Both the position numbers and the translations under genes were made by a program. Source: Priapulus caudatus (lineage: Eukaryota; Priapulida; Priapulimorpha; Priapulimorphida; Priapulidae). From it: a stretch of 51,171 nucleotides of DNA. Shown one piece after another: positions 34,301-45,085 of the stretch (position 1 is its first letter; every line of letters begins with the position of its first letter). Below the pieces are notes generated by a model that saw only the letters and a list, made by a program, of their open reading frames with translations, searched no databases and was not told where the DNA came from. Where the stretch lies: assembly GCF_000485595.1 (NCBI RefSeq), contig NW_014577065.1, forward strand, positions 433,780 to 484,950. The letters are read 5' to 3'.

Positions 34301-37300
34301 CACTACGACCTTTATTTGACCTTTACCCTGACCTTGATCATATTTCCCTTCCGCTCTATAACTCGGCCCCTAATTGACCTAGCGCAACCAAACTTGGTAT
34401 ACTTACACATCTTGGGGAGAAGGTGTGTCGCGTACCAAAAACAGGTCACTACAACCTTTATTTGACCTTTACCTTGACCTTGATTATATTTTCCTTCCGC
34501 TCTATAAATCGGCCCCTAATTGACCTAGCGCTACCAAACGTGGTATACTTACACATCTTGGGGAGAATGTGTGTTGCATACCAAAACAAGGTCACTGCGG
34601 CTTTTATATGACCTTGACCTTGATCATATTTCCCTTCCACTCTATAACTCGGCCCCTAATTGACCTAGCGCGACCAAACTTGGTATACATACACGTCTTG
34701 GGGAGAAGGTGTGTCGCGTACCGAAACCAGGTCACTGCAACCTTTATTTGACATTGACCTTGACCTTGACCTTTATCATATTTCCTTTCCGCTCTATAAC
34801 TCGGCCCCTAATTGACCTAGCGTGACCAAACTTCGTATACTTACACATCTTAGGGAGAACACGTATCTTGGGGGCATACATGTAGTTGGCGACAACTGCC
34901 CTTTCTAGTTAGTTAGTAGGTATCTTATTCTAGTGCACAAAAACAATTTTTGACTCAAAAATGACGAGCAATGTTCTTCCTGTTAGGCTTGATATATTGT
35001 AATTACCAGTATCCAATTAAATGTTTCCCAAAAATTCTTCTTGTAATTTTAATGGGGGAAAAACGTGTTTTTTTCAGTATCCTCATAAAACGTACAAGTT
35101 AAAATATGAATGATTCATAATACTATATGAAATGCTCTTATTGATTTTGACTTCTCTCTGTTTAGGTATAGCTGGTAAGCTAGCACACAAGGCACGGGTA
35201 AATACTAAGGAAGCAATAGGCCGTAACGCTCCAGAAAAGAAAATAGATGTCACAGCAAAGCCTTCTACTCCTGTGAAAGTCCTTGTAGAAGACACCCCGC
35301 CAAAATGTAAGGTGCATTCTATAGCACTTGCATTAAAGAGGTTAAGAATAGCAAGCCTTTGTGCATGTGTATATAGAAATAATTATTATAGAACATGATG
35401 ATCATTCAGTGTTCAGAGATAAGTGGGCTGTATATTAAGTAGCTAAGTTGTGTGGTATCTAGTAACATAACATAATTATAACATATAATTAAGTGCTCAT
35501 ATTTTACAGTGTCTAATATTAATCTATTTGGTAAGCTGTTTAGTTTCCTTAGTGTGTGGTGTATACTATGGTCTTTCCCATTTTCCAAATGAATCCTATG
35601 TCTAAAATAGCGATAAATATAATAAATTAACAATTAACATATTGGATAAAACTTATAATGTGTAACTTGTAGGCTGTTTTATTAGCTCTTGATTATATAT
35701 TTATATATTGAATTAATATTGTATGAGTTTAGTATTGTCTCCTCGCATAACTATTGTGGAACTATGTATAGTACTACATGCATTTTACATTGTCTCTTCC
35801 AGCAGCAGAGACATCTGGAGTTAAGCCGTCAAATGAGCCTGGCGAGAATAAGACCCCATCTGGTTACAAGGCATATCTAAAGCGAGAAGGTCCAAAACAT
35901 CTTGGTGCCAAAGAACTGCCAATGGTATAATGTAATCATCCTATGTGTGTGCAATGGGGCAATTAGTTCATTATCTCACAAGTTTACAATGTAATATTGT
36001 AAACAACTTGTATTGTAGATAACTGATTATCTTGTGTCTATAAAAAAAATGTTGTCCATAGAATAATAGAAAAATAATTCGAGGTAATTCCTCTCTAGTT
36101 GGTCTTCATAGTAGCAAATTAGGACGTGTGCAATAGCCGGCTACATTTGACGCTATAGAGACATGTAACACTAAACACTGGGTGTGCAGGGTGGGGAGAA
36201 CTGCTTGGAAGGTCTCACGTTCGTCATCAGCGGTGTGTTGGATTCCTTGGAGCGCGATACAGCGAAGGAGCTGGTGGAACGACACGGTGGGAAAGTGACG
36301 ACCAGTGTTAGTGGCAGGACGAGCTACATCGTTCTCGGCGAAGAGCCAGGAGAGAGCAAGCTTGCTAAGGTATTCATTTTATCACTTGCTCACGTACGAT
36401 ACATACTTACTCATGTGATGCGGGATGTGGGAAAGCCACATAAGTAGTATAGAACCTGAGTGTGCATATGAATAGAGAAGAAGTTCTGAGAATGAGGCCA
36501 TCTTTTAAATCACTTATATAGCAGTGTAGTCCAGTGCATGGATTTAAGGAAAAGCTTCATTAAGCATGTGCGAGCATATGCAAGGTAGATTTAATTACAT
36601 CACACTTGATTAGTAGATGGAGAGGAGCATTGCCGAATTTATATGCATTTGCAGGCTCAGAAATGCGGCACAAAGCAGCTAGATGAGGATGGCTTGTTGG
36701 ACCTTATACGAACCTTGCCTGCTAAGCGTTCCAAGTATGAACATTCCCCATCGCCTAAACCCAAGGTTATTGTTCTGTGGTTATAACTTATAATATTACA
36801 TTCTATTTCTCTAAAGATAAAACATTGCTGCTTTGTAATGATTGAAAAAATGTAATAGCTATTTAATATTATTATGTGAACATTATTATAATAAAGTAAC
36901 TATGAAGAAAAAACACGATATATAAAAAAACATGATAGAAGTTTGTCATGTACAATAATGTTCATTTTCAGGTTGAAGTATCTAAACCATCTTCAAGGGC
37001 GATATTGCCTAATAAGTCGCAACAGTCTTCATCGCAGGAATGTCACAGCCAATCGCAGCCGAGTAGCAGTCAGTCAGCATCCAGCCTTCTGTGGGTAGAC
37101 AAGTACAAGCCCAAGAAACTGAGTGAAATTGTCGGTCAGTCAGGTGACAAAAGCAACGTGAAGAAACTCGTCAACTGGCTAAAAAACTGGCACAAGAATC
37201 ACTTGAGTGGAGCACCTAAAAAGGCAGCATGGGGTATACTGCATGATTGTACTGTAAATTTGTCATTGTGATTTATAGTTCATGAATGTTGCAATTATTA

Positions 37301-40300
37301 TCAGCCCCTCTCTTCTTTATAATAATAATAATAATAAATGTAGGTAGGGCATGATATTGAGATTTAATTTTTGTCGTCTTTTCATATCTGTCGAATACAC
37401 TATACTACTGTGACTATAGGTACTAATTGATATTTCAATCATATGTATGCTGAAGTATACATATAAATTTACATGTGTCCACTAAATGCAAATCTACGTT
37501 ACATTGAAAAAGCTGTCCTTTTAGGTCGATTTGGTGCTAGTGATGATGGTTCCAGCTTTAAAGCTGCACTTTTGTCAGGACCTCCTGGTGTTGGCAAAAC
37601 TACAGCTGCAACACTTATTTGTAAGGTAAGCATAACATGCGCATTAACGTAAAATGACAAATTTTGAAAATCCTTTGCTAGCTAATTATTTACATATAAA
37701 TTACCGGTTTCTTTGTAATTACTAATCGATTATTCTCAAAAACTGAAAAGAGTTCTTGCATGTTTAGGAACTAGGTTTTAACTATGTGGAACGCAATGCT
37801 TCGGATACACGCAGCAAAAAGCTACTGAAGGAAGTGGTGACACAAAGTGTTGACAACAACACGGTCACAGCATACTTTACTGGTATTGTATTTAATACTA
37901 ATCAAGTTATATTCTGTTAAAATGATTTGACTGTATGGGTATCTTCTGTAGCCTTTGCACGTCGAGGAGCTTTTTGGAATACTAGTGTTATGTTTTATTC
38001 ACTATATAGTAATTATTATATGATAGAATAAGCTATAACTTGTATTTGGTACATGTATATATTTGTTCCAAAAGGTGGTCCAAGTGACAAGAATGTTCTT
38101 ATCATGGATGAAGTCGATGGAATGGCTGGGAACGAAGACAGAGGTGGTTTAACTGTAAGCAGAATTCATACAATATATCAGCACTTCTGCTTTTACTCCT
38201 GATGATATCATATTGTAATGTGCTGGGCCTGAATTAGTTAATACATTGTCTAAGTGGCATGTAGAGCAGTTTTCACGAGCTGTGATAGTTAGTAAAGATT
38301 TTTATTCTGTTTCCACAGGAGCTGATTTCGCTAATCAAGTCTTCAAAAATACCAGTTATCTGTATCTGCAATGATCGACACAACATGAAGATGCGAAGCT
38401 TGGTGAACTACTGCTATGACCTAAGGTTCTACCGGCCTCGTGTCGAGCAGATTAAGGTACACGTTGCAGAGTGGAGGGCTAAAATCAAATCTATGTCTCT
38501 GGGTTCATTGTGTAGAACTTAGTAATTTGCTGTTTAAATATGTTTGATGAAAATGCTAAACAATTTAGGTAGGTGTGGTTTGAGATGTCAAACTAGTAAA
38601 GCAACTGTATCAATGGTATTTGTTCAACATTGTGCCACTGAGAACGTGGGAGATTGTTACAGGTGAGCATGCAGATGTGAATCTATTGTCATCATGGTAA
38701 CAGTGATTTGCCATTACCAGGGAGCACTGATGAGCATAGCATTCAAGGAAGGTGTCAAGATTTCTCCTCCAGCACTGGAGCAGATAATACAGGCTTCTAA
38801 CCAAGACATCAGACAGGTAGTACTGCAATGCTTTACCTGCCATTCTCTAGTATTGATTGTTATAATTATATCTGAATGTTTCTATGATATCTTAAATGTA
38901 CCAATGGGAGGGGTGATAAATTTGGGGTGATTTGCATATTAAAGTGTAGGGTATTGAGTCTGAGAATTTTTATTCATACACGCTTTCCAGGTTATTCACA
39001 ACTTGTCGATGTGGAGTGCTGCAGAAAAATCACTTACGTATGACCAGGTGAAGGTGGATTCTAGCAAGGCAAAGAAGGACATTAAACTGGTACCATGCAT
39101 GCATTATCTCACATTTCAGGTTATATTTGAAAATTTATGATCAGCGGTGAATCAGTATGTTACGCAGGACCTCGCCAGTCTCTCCTCCCAATTTCTTAAC
39201 CTCAATAGAATTTTATGCAAAAAAATTATGTCACTAACATGAATCATTGGTTATTTGTTTTGTTTTCAGCTAGTCATTATTTTTTTTATGTTTTCCACCC
39301 GGGTGATATCATCTTCAACGCTTTTTTTGGAAAATCCATATTTTGGTATTTTCACGAAGTTGCTAAATAAGAAGCTAGCGTATGAGTGAGAATTGTCCAT
39401 CGAGTCATTCCCCAAATTGTAGTTCAGCAGGATTGAATAGTATCATTTTGCATGAAAGAATTTACCACCATTGGCTAAATGCACCTTTGAAGTGACAGAT
39501 CAAGTCCATTACTTAGTATAACAATAAGCAATTAAATAAATTAACATTTAAATTTGAGTAGGGTTATAATTTCTAATTTTTTTGCACTGATGGGTGAGTT
39601 TACTTCTATGATCTTTTTTTAAAACAAATTTCAGGTTTACTGAGATTGTACAAGAAGAATTTATAAACTATTTTAGCTGCAAGTGTTTTTACTCGCATTG
39701 CCACGCATCTTCTGATGGAAGCTTCTGTTGTAGGGTCCATTTGATGTCTGCAGGAAGGTGTTCGTTGGTGGAGAGGAAACAGCTCATATGACTATAAACG
39801 ACAAGTCCGATTTGTTTTTCCACGACTACAGCATCGGCCCTCTTTTTGTACAGGAGAATTATCTACATGTGACGCCATATGAAGCAAAGCAAGTTGAATG
39901 AAATTTGATACCTTATCTGTTGTATTGATTGTTTGTTGTGGGGTATATAATGGGCTATATCAACTTGTGGTATTTGATAGATTGAACTACCTATTTAATA
40001 AGCGTGGTATAACTAAAACGATATATCCAATCCTCTGCAAAGTATTAGAAAGAAACAATGTAATGAAATAATGTAACAGCATTAGACACTAGTACACATG
40101 GTTTCTTAATAATTGTTACTATAATACTATACTATATAATACATACTGAACTGGCATCTTGATAGACAGATGTGCCATCTAAATGCAGGCTTGGTGATCA
40201 TCTGTAGGTACTATCATGGCCTACTACTCTAGTCAATTCACATCATACCATATTCATGGGTATTGCTGTATTGAGTAATGATCCTAGAAATTTAATATAT

Positions 40301-43300
40301 TTGTATATTAGTGTGTGTAACACTGGTTGTGGTTTTTAGGGGTAACAAAAAAAGGCACATGGCATTACTGAGTGAGGCAGCAGACAGCATTCGTGATGGG
40401 GATATTGTAGACAAGATGATTCGCAAGCATAATGAATGGAGTCTTCTGCCTACAGAGGTAGGAATCAAGCACATGTGGTCATATCAGACACATATACATT
40501 GAGTACCACTTGATGAAAGGAGCAGCAATCGCGAAACTCAGTAATAAAATAACCATTATCGAAGTGACGTAAATATTAACCATGAAGATAAAATAAACAA
40601 AATTATCCACTCTCTCCTTTGACGTGCAAGGGCAGAGCTTTACCACGAATTTATCAACAATTGCGACAATAATACGTGTTGTCTATACCAAAAGCTAATT
40701 CCAACAGATTTATAAAAGCCAGTGTATTGCTTATTTGGTTTTTAAACTCGTATGATTAATTACGTGTAGAGCTATATATAGAGGTATATATACTACCAAT
40801 CTAATATATCTATAAATCAAACATAGTTGAGCTGTTATGTGTTATGCACAGATTACATGAGAATGTATGTTTTGCAATTTTATCACAATTACAACTGCGT
40901 TTATCATTTACTAATCAGGCAATGTTTGCAAGTGTTATACCCGGAGAGAATATGAGAGGGTATGTCGGACAAATGGTCACCTTTCCAGGATGGCTCGGTA
41001 AAAACTCGACAACCAGCAAGATATCTCGCCTGATACAGGATCTTCACATGCACATGCATCTCAGGTATGTAGAGGTAGGCGTAGCTCTACTGATGCCTTT
41101 TCATACAGCACCAGTTAGCTGTCGCTATTACATAATCAGTGAACTTGCTGCAGTTTCATTGCTACGATTACCCCACTACAATTCGCTTACAATTTTTAAA
41201 AATTATTAACTATTAGAATGAAAACTAATTTAATCTATGCTTAAAATTCTAGAACAGCTTGTGATATGAACTAATGAATGTGCCTAGATGTGTAGTAGAG
41301 CACAATTTTAGTGTCAATTTCAGTGCAAACAATTTCTCAATTTCTGTGGTTCATGCCATAAGCTGGACCCCTAAAATGTTAGCTGTACCCCTTAAGTTTT
41401 CACTTAAACGGCCCAGCTGGCTATTACTATTTGTGGTAAATTTTCATCATTGCGACCAGGAGGGAAAAGAAATTTGAGGTAATTTAAGAATTAGTATCAT
41501 ATGCACGTGGAGTACATTGATGCAGGACACAGATTCTAGGAACATTCACATTATATGCACACTTTACGTGCCACCTACGTATGTGTGCACGAGTTCCATC
41601 TTAGGAGAAACTATAAAAAGGAGTTTTTGAACAATAAAGAATAGCTGACATTATATTGAGATTTGTTTGTTCAACATTTATTGTACATGTTGTAGGAAAA
41701 AACCCAAACCCTAGACCTTGGTGTTTTGTTGTCACAGAACTGCCTGAAAATCGCTCAGCAAGCAGGAAATTGCCTCCAGAATTCGAACATTGTCCTGGCA
41801 GGCATTTGCTTCTGAACCCTCTTCCTAGCAGCATACACCCCTTTCAGACCTCTCCCCGATCCATCCATAAATATACTGCCTTATGAAATTCCTGTATGTA
41901 TGTGTTCCTGCATTACTGCGGGCATTGACAGTGTTAAAACTAATTATAAGTGTGGTAAACCTTTACTTACTTAGTGGTATATCCCAACTAAGTACTTGTA
42001 GTATCCGTCCCCATCATCACTATGAACAACCATAGCATTACGTAGTAATATATCTTAAGTTTTAATAAATATGCTCAACTTTTATGCAGCGATCAGTTTC
42101 ATTCAGGTTAACTTTTAATATACCAATGCCGTTGTATACAAAGAGATTGAAATGCATAAAACTTTATAATTAGATCACAACTCATTGTGCCATCATGTCA
42201 ACTCATTGTGATGTCTATCAAATCACTTTTACATTCATTTGTGTACAATAACTTTAGGATATCAGGAGACAAGTCAAGTCTGGGACGGGATTATCTGCCA
42301 CACATAAGACACAACCTGACTCAGCCACTGATAACAAAGGGCAGCGATGGCATCGCGGAAGTGATGACAGTAATGGACAATTACTGCCTGCTAAGAGAGG
42401 ACATTGATTCGATCATGGAAGTCACACAGTGGCCAGGCTCTAGGGACCCCATGAGCCAAATAAACCCTAAGGTAGCATATAATATTCAATTTACTGCACT
42501 AAGTTTTCTTTAGCAAGCTTACAATATATGTGAGTGAAGCAAGTGTGGATTGAAACATCAGATTTACTACCAATAAACCTGGTACAATACTAACTTCCAT
42601 TCTATACTTACTTGTGATGTATTGTGAACTTGTACATGACCACTGAGTAGATTTCATGGCGATTACTGTGCACATTTCATGTTTTTCGTTTCGCAATGGC
42701 AGGTCAAGGGAGCTTTTACAAGAACTTACAACAAGGAGGTGCACCTCAACCCCTACTCTATCACTAGTGTTACAAACGGGAAGAGGGGGAAAACAAGAGG
42801 AGGTGGTGCTGAGGGAGAGCTGGATCTCTTGGGAGGGGAAGGAGAGGTGGCACCAGACAGTGAGCACAGTGAGGAGGAAGGTGTAACTGCAGATGCAATG
42901 ATCAAACAGGTACCGCTACTGACAGCAATCTGTAAGATAATTAAGTCAATCAGCGAGGATAACTGGAGTTTAACATGGTGGATGGTCATGTAGCCACTGT
43001 TGAGAGAGAATAAATTGCAATAAATTGCATTAAAAATAACCGCATTAAAAACAATGTATTAAATATCGATTTATCATATTACATAATTTTAATTGAAATC
43101 AGATCCAACTTTTGTCTGATCCCTTCATAAATGTTAACCAATAGCAAAATCCATTAATTGCAGTTATTGTACACATGGGTACCATGGCAACTACGGTTTT
43201 GTTTTGGTATTTGCAAACTCTCACCCATCACCCCGGTTTTGGTATCACTTTCTTACCCATACCAACATCGTAGTAGCAATAATTTGGTGTTATTATACTG

Positions 43301-43521
43301 AGTTAAAATGAAAGTCGGGCCATTTTAGAGCAGCAGATTTGTATAATTATGTATATAATCAATTTCACAATTTTTTATAATTTCAGTCTAAAGCAAAGGT
43401 AGCTGCAGGTAGCAAGAGGAAGGCAGGAGTGACTGCTTCAAAATCTGAAAAAGCAAAGGGTGGCAAGACACATGGATCCCAGGGCACTAGTAAAGCACGG
43501 GGAAAAGGTCGGACTAAATAA
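22302..43521 (+). CDS. RFC1: Replication factor C subunit 1 (large clamp-loader subunit)
   Basis: RFC1 is the large subunit of the RFC clamp loader, which opens PCNA and loads it on primer-template DNA in the nucleus. Twenty-five exons join in frame to 1212 residues (human 1148): 22302-22304, 29501-29614, 30087-30153, 30423-30515, 31622-31723, 31931-32169, 32330-32455, 33244-33718, 35166-35306, 35803-35924, 36190-36369, 36655-36765, 36972-37233, 37525-37625, 37768-37882, 38075-38154, 38319-38456, 38721-38816, 38991-39089, 39734-39888, 40340-40457, 40919-41064, 42258-42471, 42703-42909 and 43387-43521. Seen in order: PCNA-binding type N-terminus (DIRNFFG), acidic and SPRK-rich linker, BRCT domain (about 495-591), AAA+ with Walker [10 protein letters not shown] and Walker B LIMDEVDG, and a basic lysine-rich C-terminus. 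The intron after 39888 is GC-AG. The single-codon first exon (ATG then GTAAGT) is inferred: human RFC1 also begins MDIR, and exon 2 begins with GAT. If wrong, the 5' start is elsewhere upstream of 29501. Confidence 0.93.
22415..22686 (-). repeat. BEL 3' LTR, with internal 53-bp duplication
   Basis: It shares with 27768-27953 the blocks TGTAACCGTCCGGCTAC, GAAATACGCACACATAG and GGTTGTGTGGTTTTAACTG. The first 53 bases (22415-22467) are repeated immediately at 22468-22520. The opposite LTR retains only the last dozen bases of the first unit. In element orientation it begins (A)TGTTTAA and ends GGTTACA. Confidence 0.85.
22690..22990. mobile_element. Probable MITE inserted in the BEL 3' noncoding region
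   Basis: Between the 3' LTR and the last BEL frame lies about 300 bases with imperfect inverted arms. The left arm runs through GCGACAGCGACCGACCG and AGAATTAGAAAC; the right is its loose complement near CGACCGGCGAC. The repeat CTATGAGTATGAG occurs on both sides of a telomere-like core (CCCTAACCCTAACC near 22848). Ends and target duplication could not be fixed. Confidence 0.45.
23117..23600 (-). pseudogene. BEL integrase remnant with core deleted
   Basis: The frame contains [12 protein letters not shown], normally found just before the BEL integrase zinc-binding domain, and then [19 protein letters not shown] and [12 protein letters not shown], which normally lie after the integrase catalytic core. 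The two are fused at about 23370-23383. The zinc-binding domain and DDE core expected between them, some hundreds of residues, are absent. The copy therefore could not integrate by itself. Known from family architecture, seen here by reading the frame. Confidence 0.8.
23601..24179 (-). pseudogene. BEL RT connection / RNase H region fragment
   Basis: An open frame of 192 codons carries [32 protein letters not shown] and [11 protein letters not shown]. These are hallmarks of the region after the reverse transcriptase in Pao/BEL polyproteins (the family often labelled peptidase A17). It ends in a frame break before the integrase part. Confidence 0.88.
24390..25294 (-). pseudogene. BEL reverse transcriptase, broken
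   Basis: Two overlapping frames (24839-25294 and 24400-24708) together cover most of the reverse transcriptase, with a frame break between them near 24840. Recognisable parts are [10 protein letters not shown], the [11 protein letters not shown] motif and [16 protein letters not shown]. The catalytic YVDD is present just beyond an in-frame TAG (24400-24402). Three identical 36-bp units (24552-24659) insert extra copies of a 12-residue segment between [11 protein letters not shown] and HLFGA. The gene cannot give a working enzyme. Confidence 0.88.
25078..26115 (-). pseudogene. BEL zinc knuckle and aspartic protease part
   Basis: The upstream frame (25903-26115) has a CCHC knuckle, [14 protein letters not shown]. 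The downstream frame (25078-25767, 229 codons) has [21 protein letters not shown], the active-site DSG of the retroviral-type protease. The two are joined by a broken linker around 25770-25990. Confidence 0.85.
26378..27743 (-). pseudogene. BEL gag region, frameshifted
   Basis: The gag start codon is at 27743, about 25 bases inside the 5' LTR. The first frame (27036-27743) is a coiled-coil-like region rich in E, R and L. The second frame (26378-27151) overlaps it and carries [19 protein letters not shown], typical of the gag domain of Pao/BEL elements (DUF1759). One frameshift near 27130 separates the two; another break follows near 26378. Confidence 0.85.
27768..27953 (-). repeat. BEL 5' LTR
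   Basis: It is homologous to 22415-22686 but shorter. It lacks most of the first tandem unit and has internal deletions between CACACATAG and GGTTGTGG. Substitutions and indels against the other LTR show that the insertion is not recent. Confidence 0.85.
28313..28760. other. CTAG-rich low-complexity stretch, RFC1 intron 1
   Basis: CTAG, ACTAGT and GCCTAGC tetramers to heptamers recur far more often than in the rest of the window, mixed with TAGTACTAGTA runs. No reading frame or terminal repeat was found. Origin unknown; it may be a decayed satellite or a simple-sequence expansion. Confidence 0.5.
28790..29250 (+). repeat. Polypyrimidine tract, RFC1 intron 1
   Basis: For about 460 bases the plus strand is overwhelmingly C and T (CTCC, TTCC, CCTTC words), with few purines. 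The long open frame across it (28858-29250) is a by-product of that composition, not a gene. It lies in the transcribed RFC1 intron, with pyrimidines on the RNA-like strand. Confidence 0.85.
30423..31723 (+). repeat. RFC1: Tandemly duplicated RFC1 exons 4 and 5
   Basis: Exon 4 (30423-30515) and exon 5 (31622-31723) are both phase 1 at each side, similar in length (93 and 102 bases), and both begin with a codon completing E or G followed by [10 protein letters not shown]. Each ends in a basic stretch and a short V/A-rich tail before S-x-G. Exon 6 also begins with an acidic run in the same phase. This is the pattern of exon duplication inside an intron-bounded module. Confidence 0.8.
31098..31173. 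repeat. (TTTG)n microsatellite in RFC1 intron
   Basis: About 18 TTTG units with occasional TTG and GCTTG variants. It lies between exons 4 and 5. Confidence 0.9.
33045..33058 (+). repeat. 14-base G homopolymer
   Basis: An uninterrupted run of 14 G in the intron before exon 8. Its length may be a sequencing estimate. Confidence 0.9.
33977..34912. mobile_element. Dispersed element with ~145-bp tandem units, RFC1 intron 8
   Basis: Six units start with AATTGACCTAGCG near 34081, 34227, 34370, 34517, 34656 and 34809. Each goes on with ACCAAACTTGGTATACTTAC, CTTGGGGAGAAGG, a GGTCACTGC part and TTGACCTTGACCTTGA. The left end has an inverted pair around TATCCCCCGC and GCGGGGATA (33980-34010) followed by a (GCC)n run. 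The right end reads GGGGGCATACATGTAG then GACAACTGCCC. I recall similar tandem-repeat-bearing nonautonomous elements from marine invertebrates, but no family name can be given. Confidence 0.7.
39889..40339 (+). other. RFC1: GC-AG intron in RFC1
   Basis: The exon ends GAAGCAAA and the intron starts GCAAGT, the consensus of GC-AG introns. It ends TTTTTAG before GGGTAAC. Splicing here keeps the frame (K-G-N-K-K-R-H-M), which matches the family. No GT donor near 39888 keeps both frame and homology. Confidence 0.8.
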
Positions 43522-45085
43522 AGGACTTGTTTGTAGAACGCAGGATGCTCGTGCAAGAGATATGTGGTTATTCTTTGACATTTCTGCATATTAGACTAAG
43601 TTGCAACATCGTGCAAGTATATTGTATAGTTTCGTTGTAATTGTGCTCAGATATTCATGGGTAGAAATTAACTTTTGAACAAGGGAGTCCAACGGACTCC
43701 CTGCTCTCAAAAAGAGGGAGTCCGCGGCAAAATGAGGGAGTCCACATCTGAAGTTCAAAATTAAAGATATTAACAATAACGCATGTGCTTATTTTCAAGA
43801 TTCATGCGGTTGCACGTCTGCCAAATTTTCTTTGGGCATTTGCTGAAAAAATACGGTAATTCCATGAGGAACGAACTGTAGTTCGTATGGCATAATTTTC
43901 AGGGAGTCACACGGACTCCTGCATATGTCAAATCAGGGAGTATTTGACTCCGGACTCCCGTTAATTTCGCACCCTGGACATTGACACTGACATGGTGTAT
44001 ACTCACGAGATCATGAACCTTATGTATACACAGGTTCATTTGTAATATGCATGTAGAATTTATCAAACTAAACAATCATTTAATGTATAATTAAATGCAT
44101 GATCATTTTATGACAAATTAGTCTAGTTAGTTTATGGTCATATATAATACTGTTTATTCGAGACACACTTTATGATCAAGAGGGGAGTATGCATAGATGT
44201 TTGTGTCACAGCATGCAGTATAGGCCAAACTGCAATATTGGCAAGTCTCGCACAAATGACTGCTCCATGTAAAACTACTCTAGTAGTTTAATTTTTCTCT
44301 GCTGATATGAATATAATGGTAGCTTTCAATAAAGGCTGCATAAAAGGTACAGTACTATTTTAGTACTCTGAATGCAGTTGTAAGAAAGTTGTTTCTTATA
44401 TCGTGTCAAAATTTGTCACATCTGTTGTGACAAATTTCATGTGACAGAACAAAGAGAAAACTGAACTGAATGTGATAAAACCACAGTTAATGATAACTGA
44501 TAAGTAAAAATAGTTTTGTAAGCAACCTAATGAGGATATTTGTATGTATTTCAAATTGTACAATGCAACTTTACCCGATATGCATGCATAGATTTATACC
44601 TGTACATACAGTTCCACAGGCTACAGGGCTATTCACATTCACACTGCTGTAAGTAAATATGTCTGACAAAGCACTTCTACTAGAACAAAACGTTAACATA
44701 AGCGTAACTGCATTTTTCAGAAAAAAAACATTTGTTCTATATATTCTATATCCTCTCTTGGTAAATGGGAATTACCACGATCAGCTACTACTAGTTCTTC
44801 TGACCCAATTAACTCTTTACTAGTGTTCCCTGGGTAACTGCAAACCTTAACTAGACATTCCTAACATCTGGGTAAATGACAACGTTTATTAGATTATCTC
44901 CTAGGAACAGCATTTAGTAAATCCTCGTCTGGTCAGGGTTGATCTTATAACTGTAAGTCGATATTTTCGTGAACCACTGGTGATGGTTGGCTCCTTCTGA
45001 AACCTACACTCCTGTGCATGATCACACGGTACTGGAATCTCGTTTAGTCCTTCCTGGAACCTTTCCTAGTCAAGTTGGTGGACCT
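43522..45085. other. Convergent noncoding interval RFC1 / PDCD2L
   Basis: RFC1 ends at 43521 on + and PDCD2L ends at 45086 on -, so both 3' UTRs lie here. An AATAAA overlaps the RFC1 stop (43517-43522). On the minus strand an AATAAA lies at about 44884. Apart from the hAT-like element at 43656-43976 no other feature was found. Confidence 0.6.
43656..43976. mobile_element. hAT-like MITE with GGAGTCC motifs
   Basis: The right end, reverse-complemented, starts CAGGGTGCGAAATTAACGGG; the left end has the matching but worn CATGGGTAGAAATTAAC. GGGAGTCC or its complement GGACTCCC occurs at least eight times inside. Possible 8-bp flanks are GATATTCA and GACATTGA (6 of 8 agree). No transposase. Confidence 0.6.

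Noticed and set aside
34060-34860. CRISPR-like array of regular repeats
   Set aside because: The units are directly adjacent with no unique spacers, and the genome is eukaryotic.
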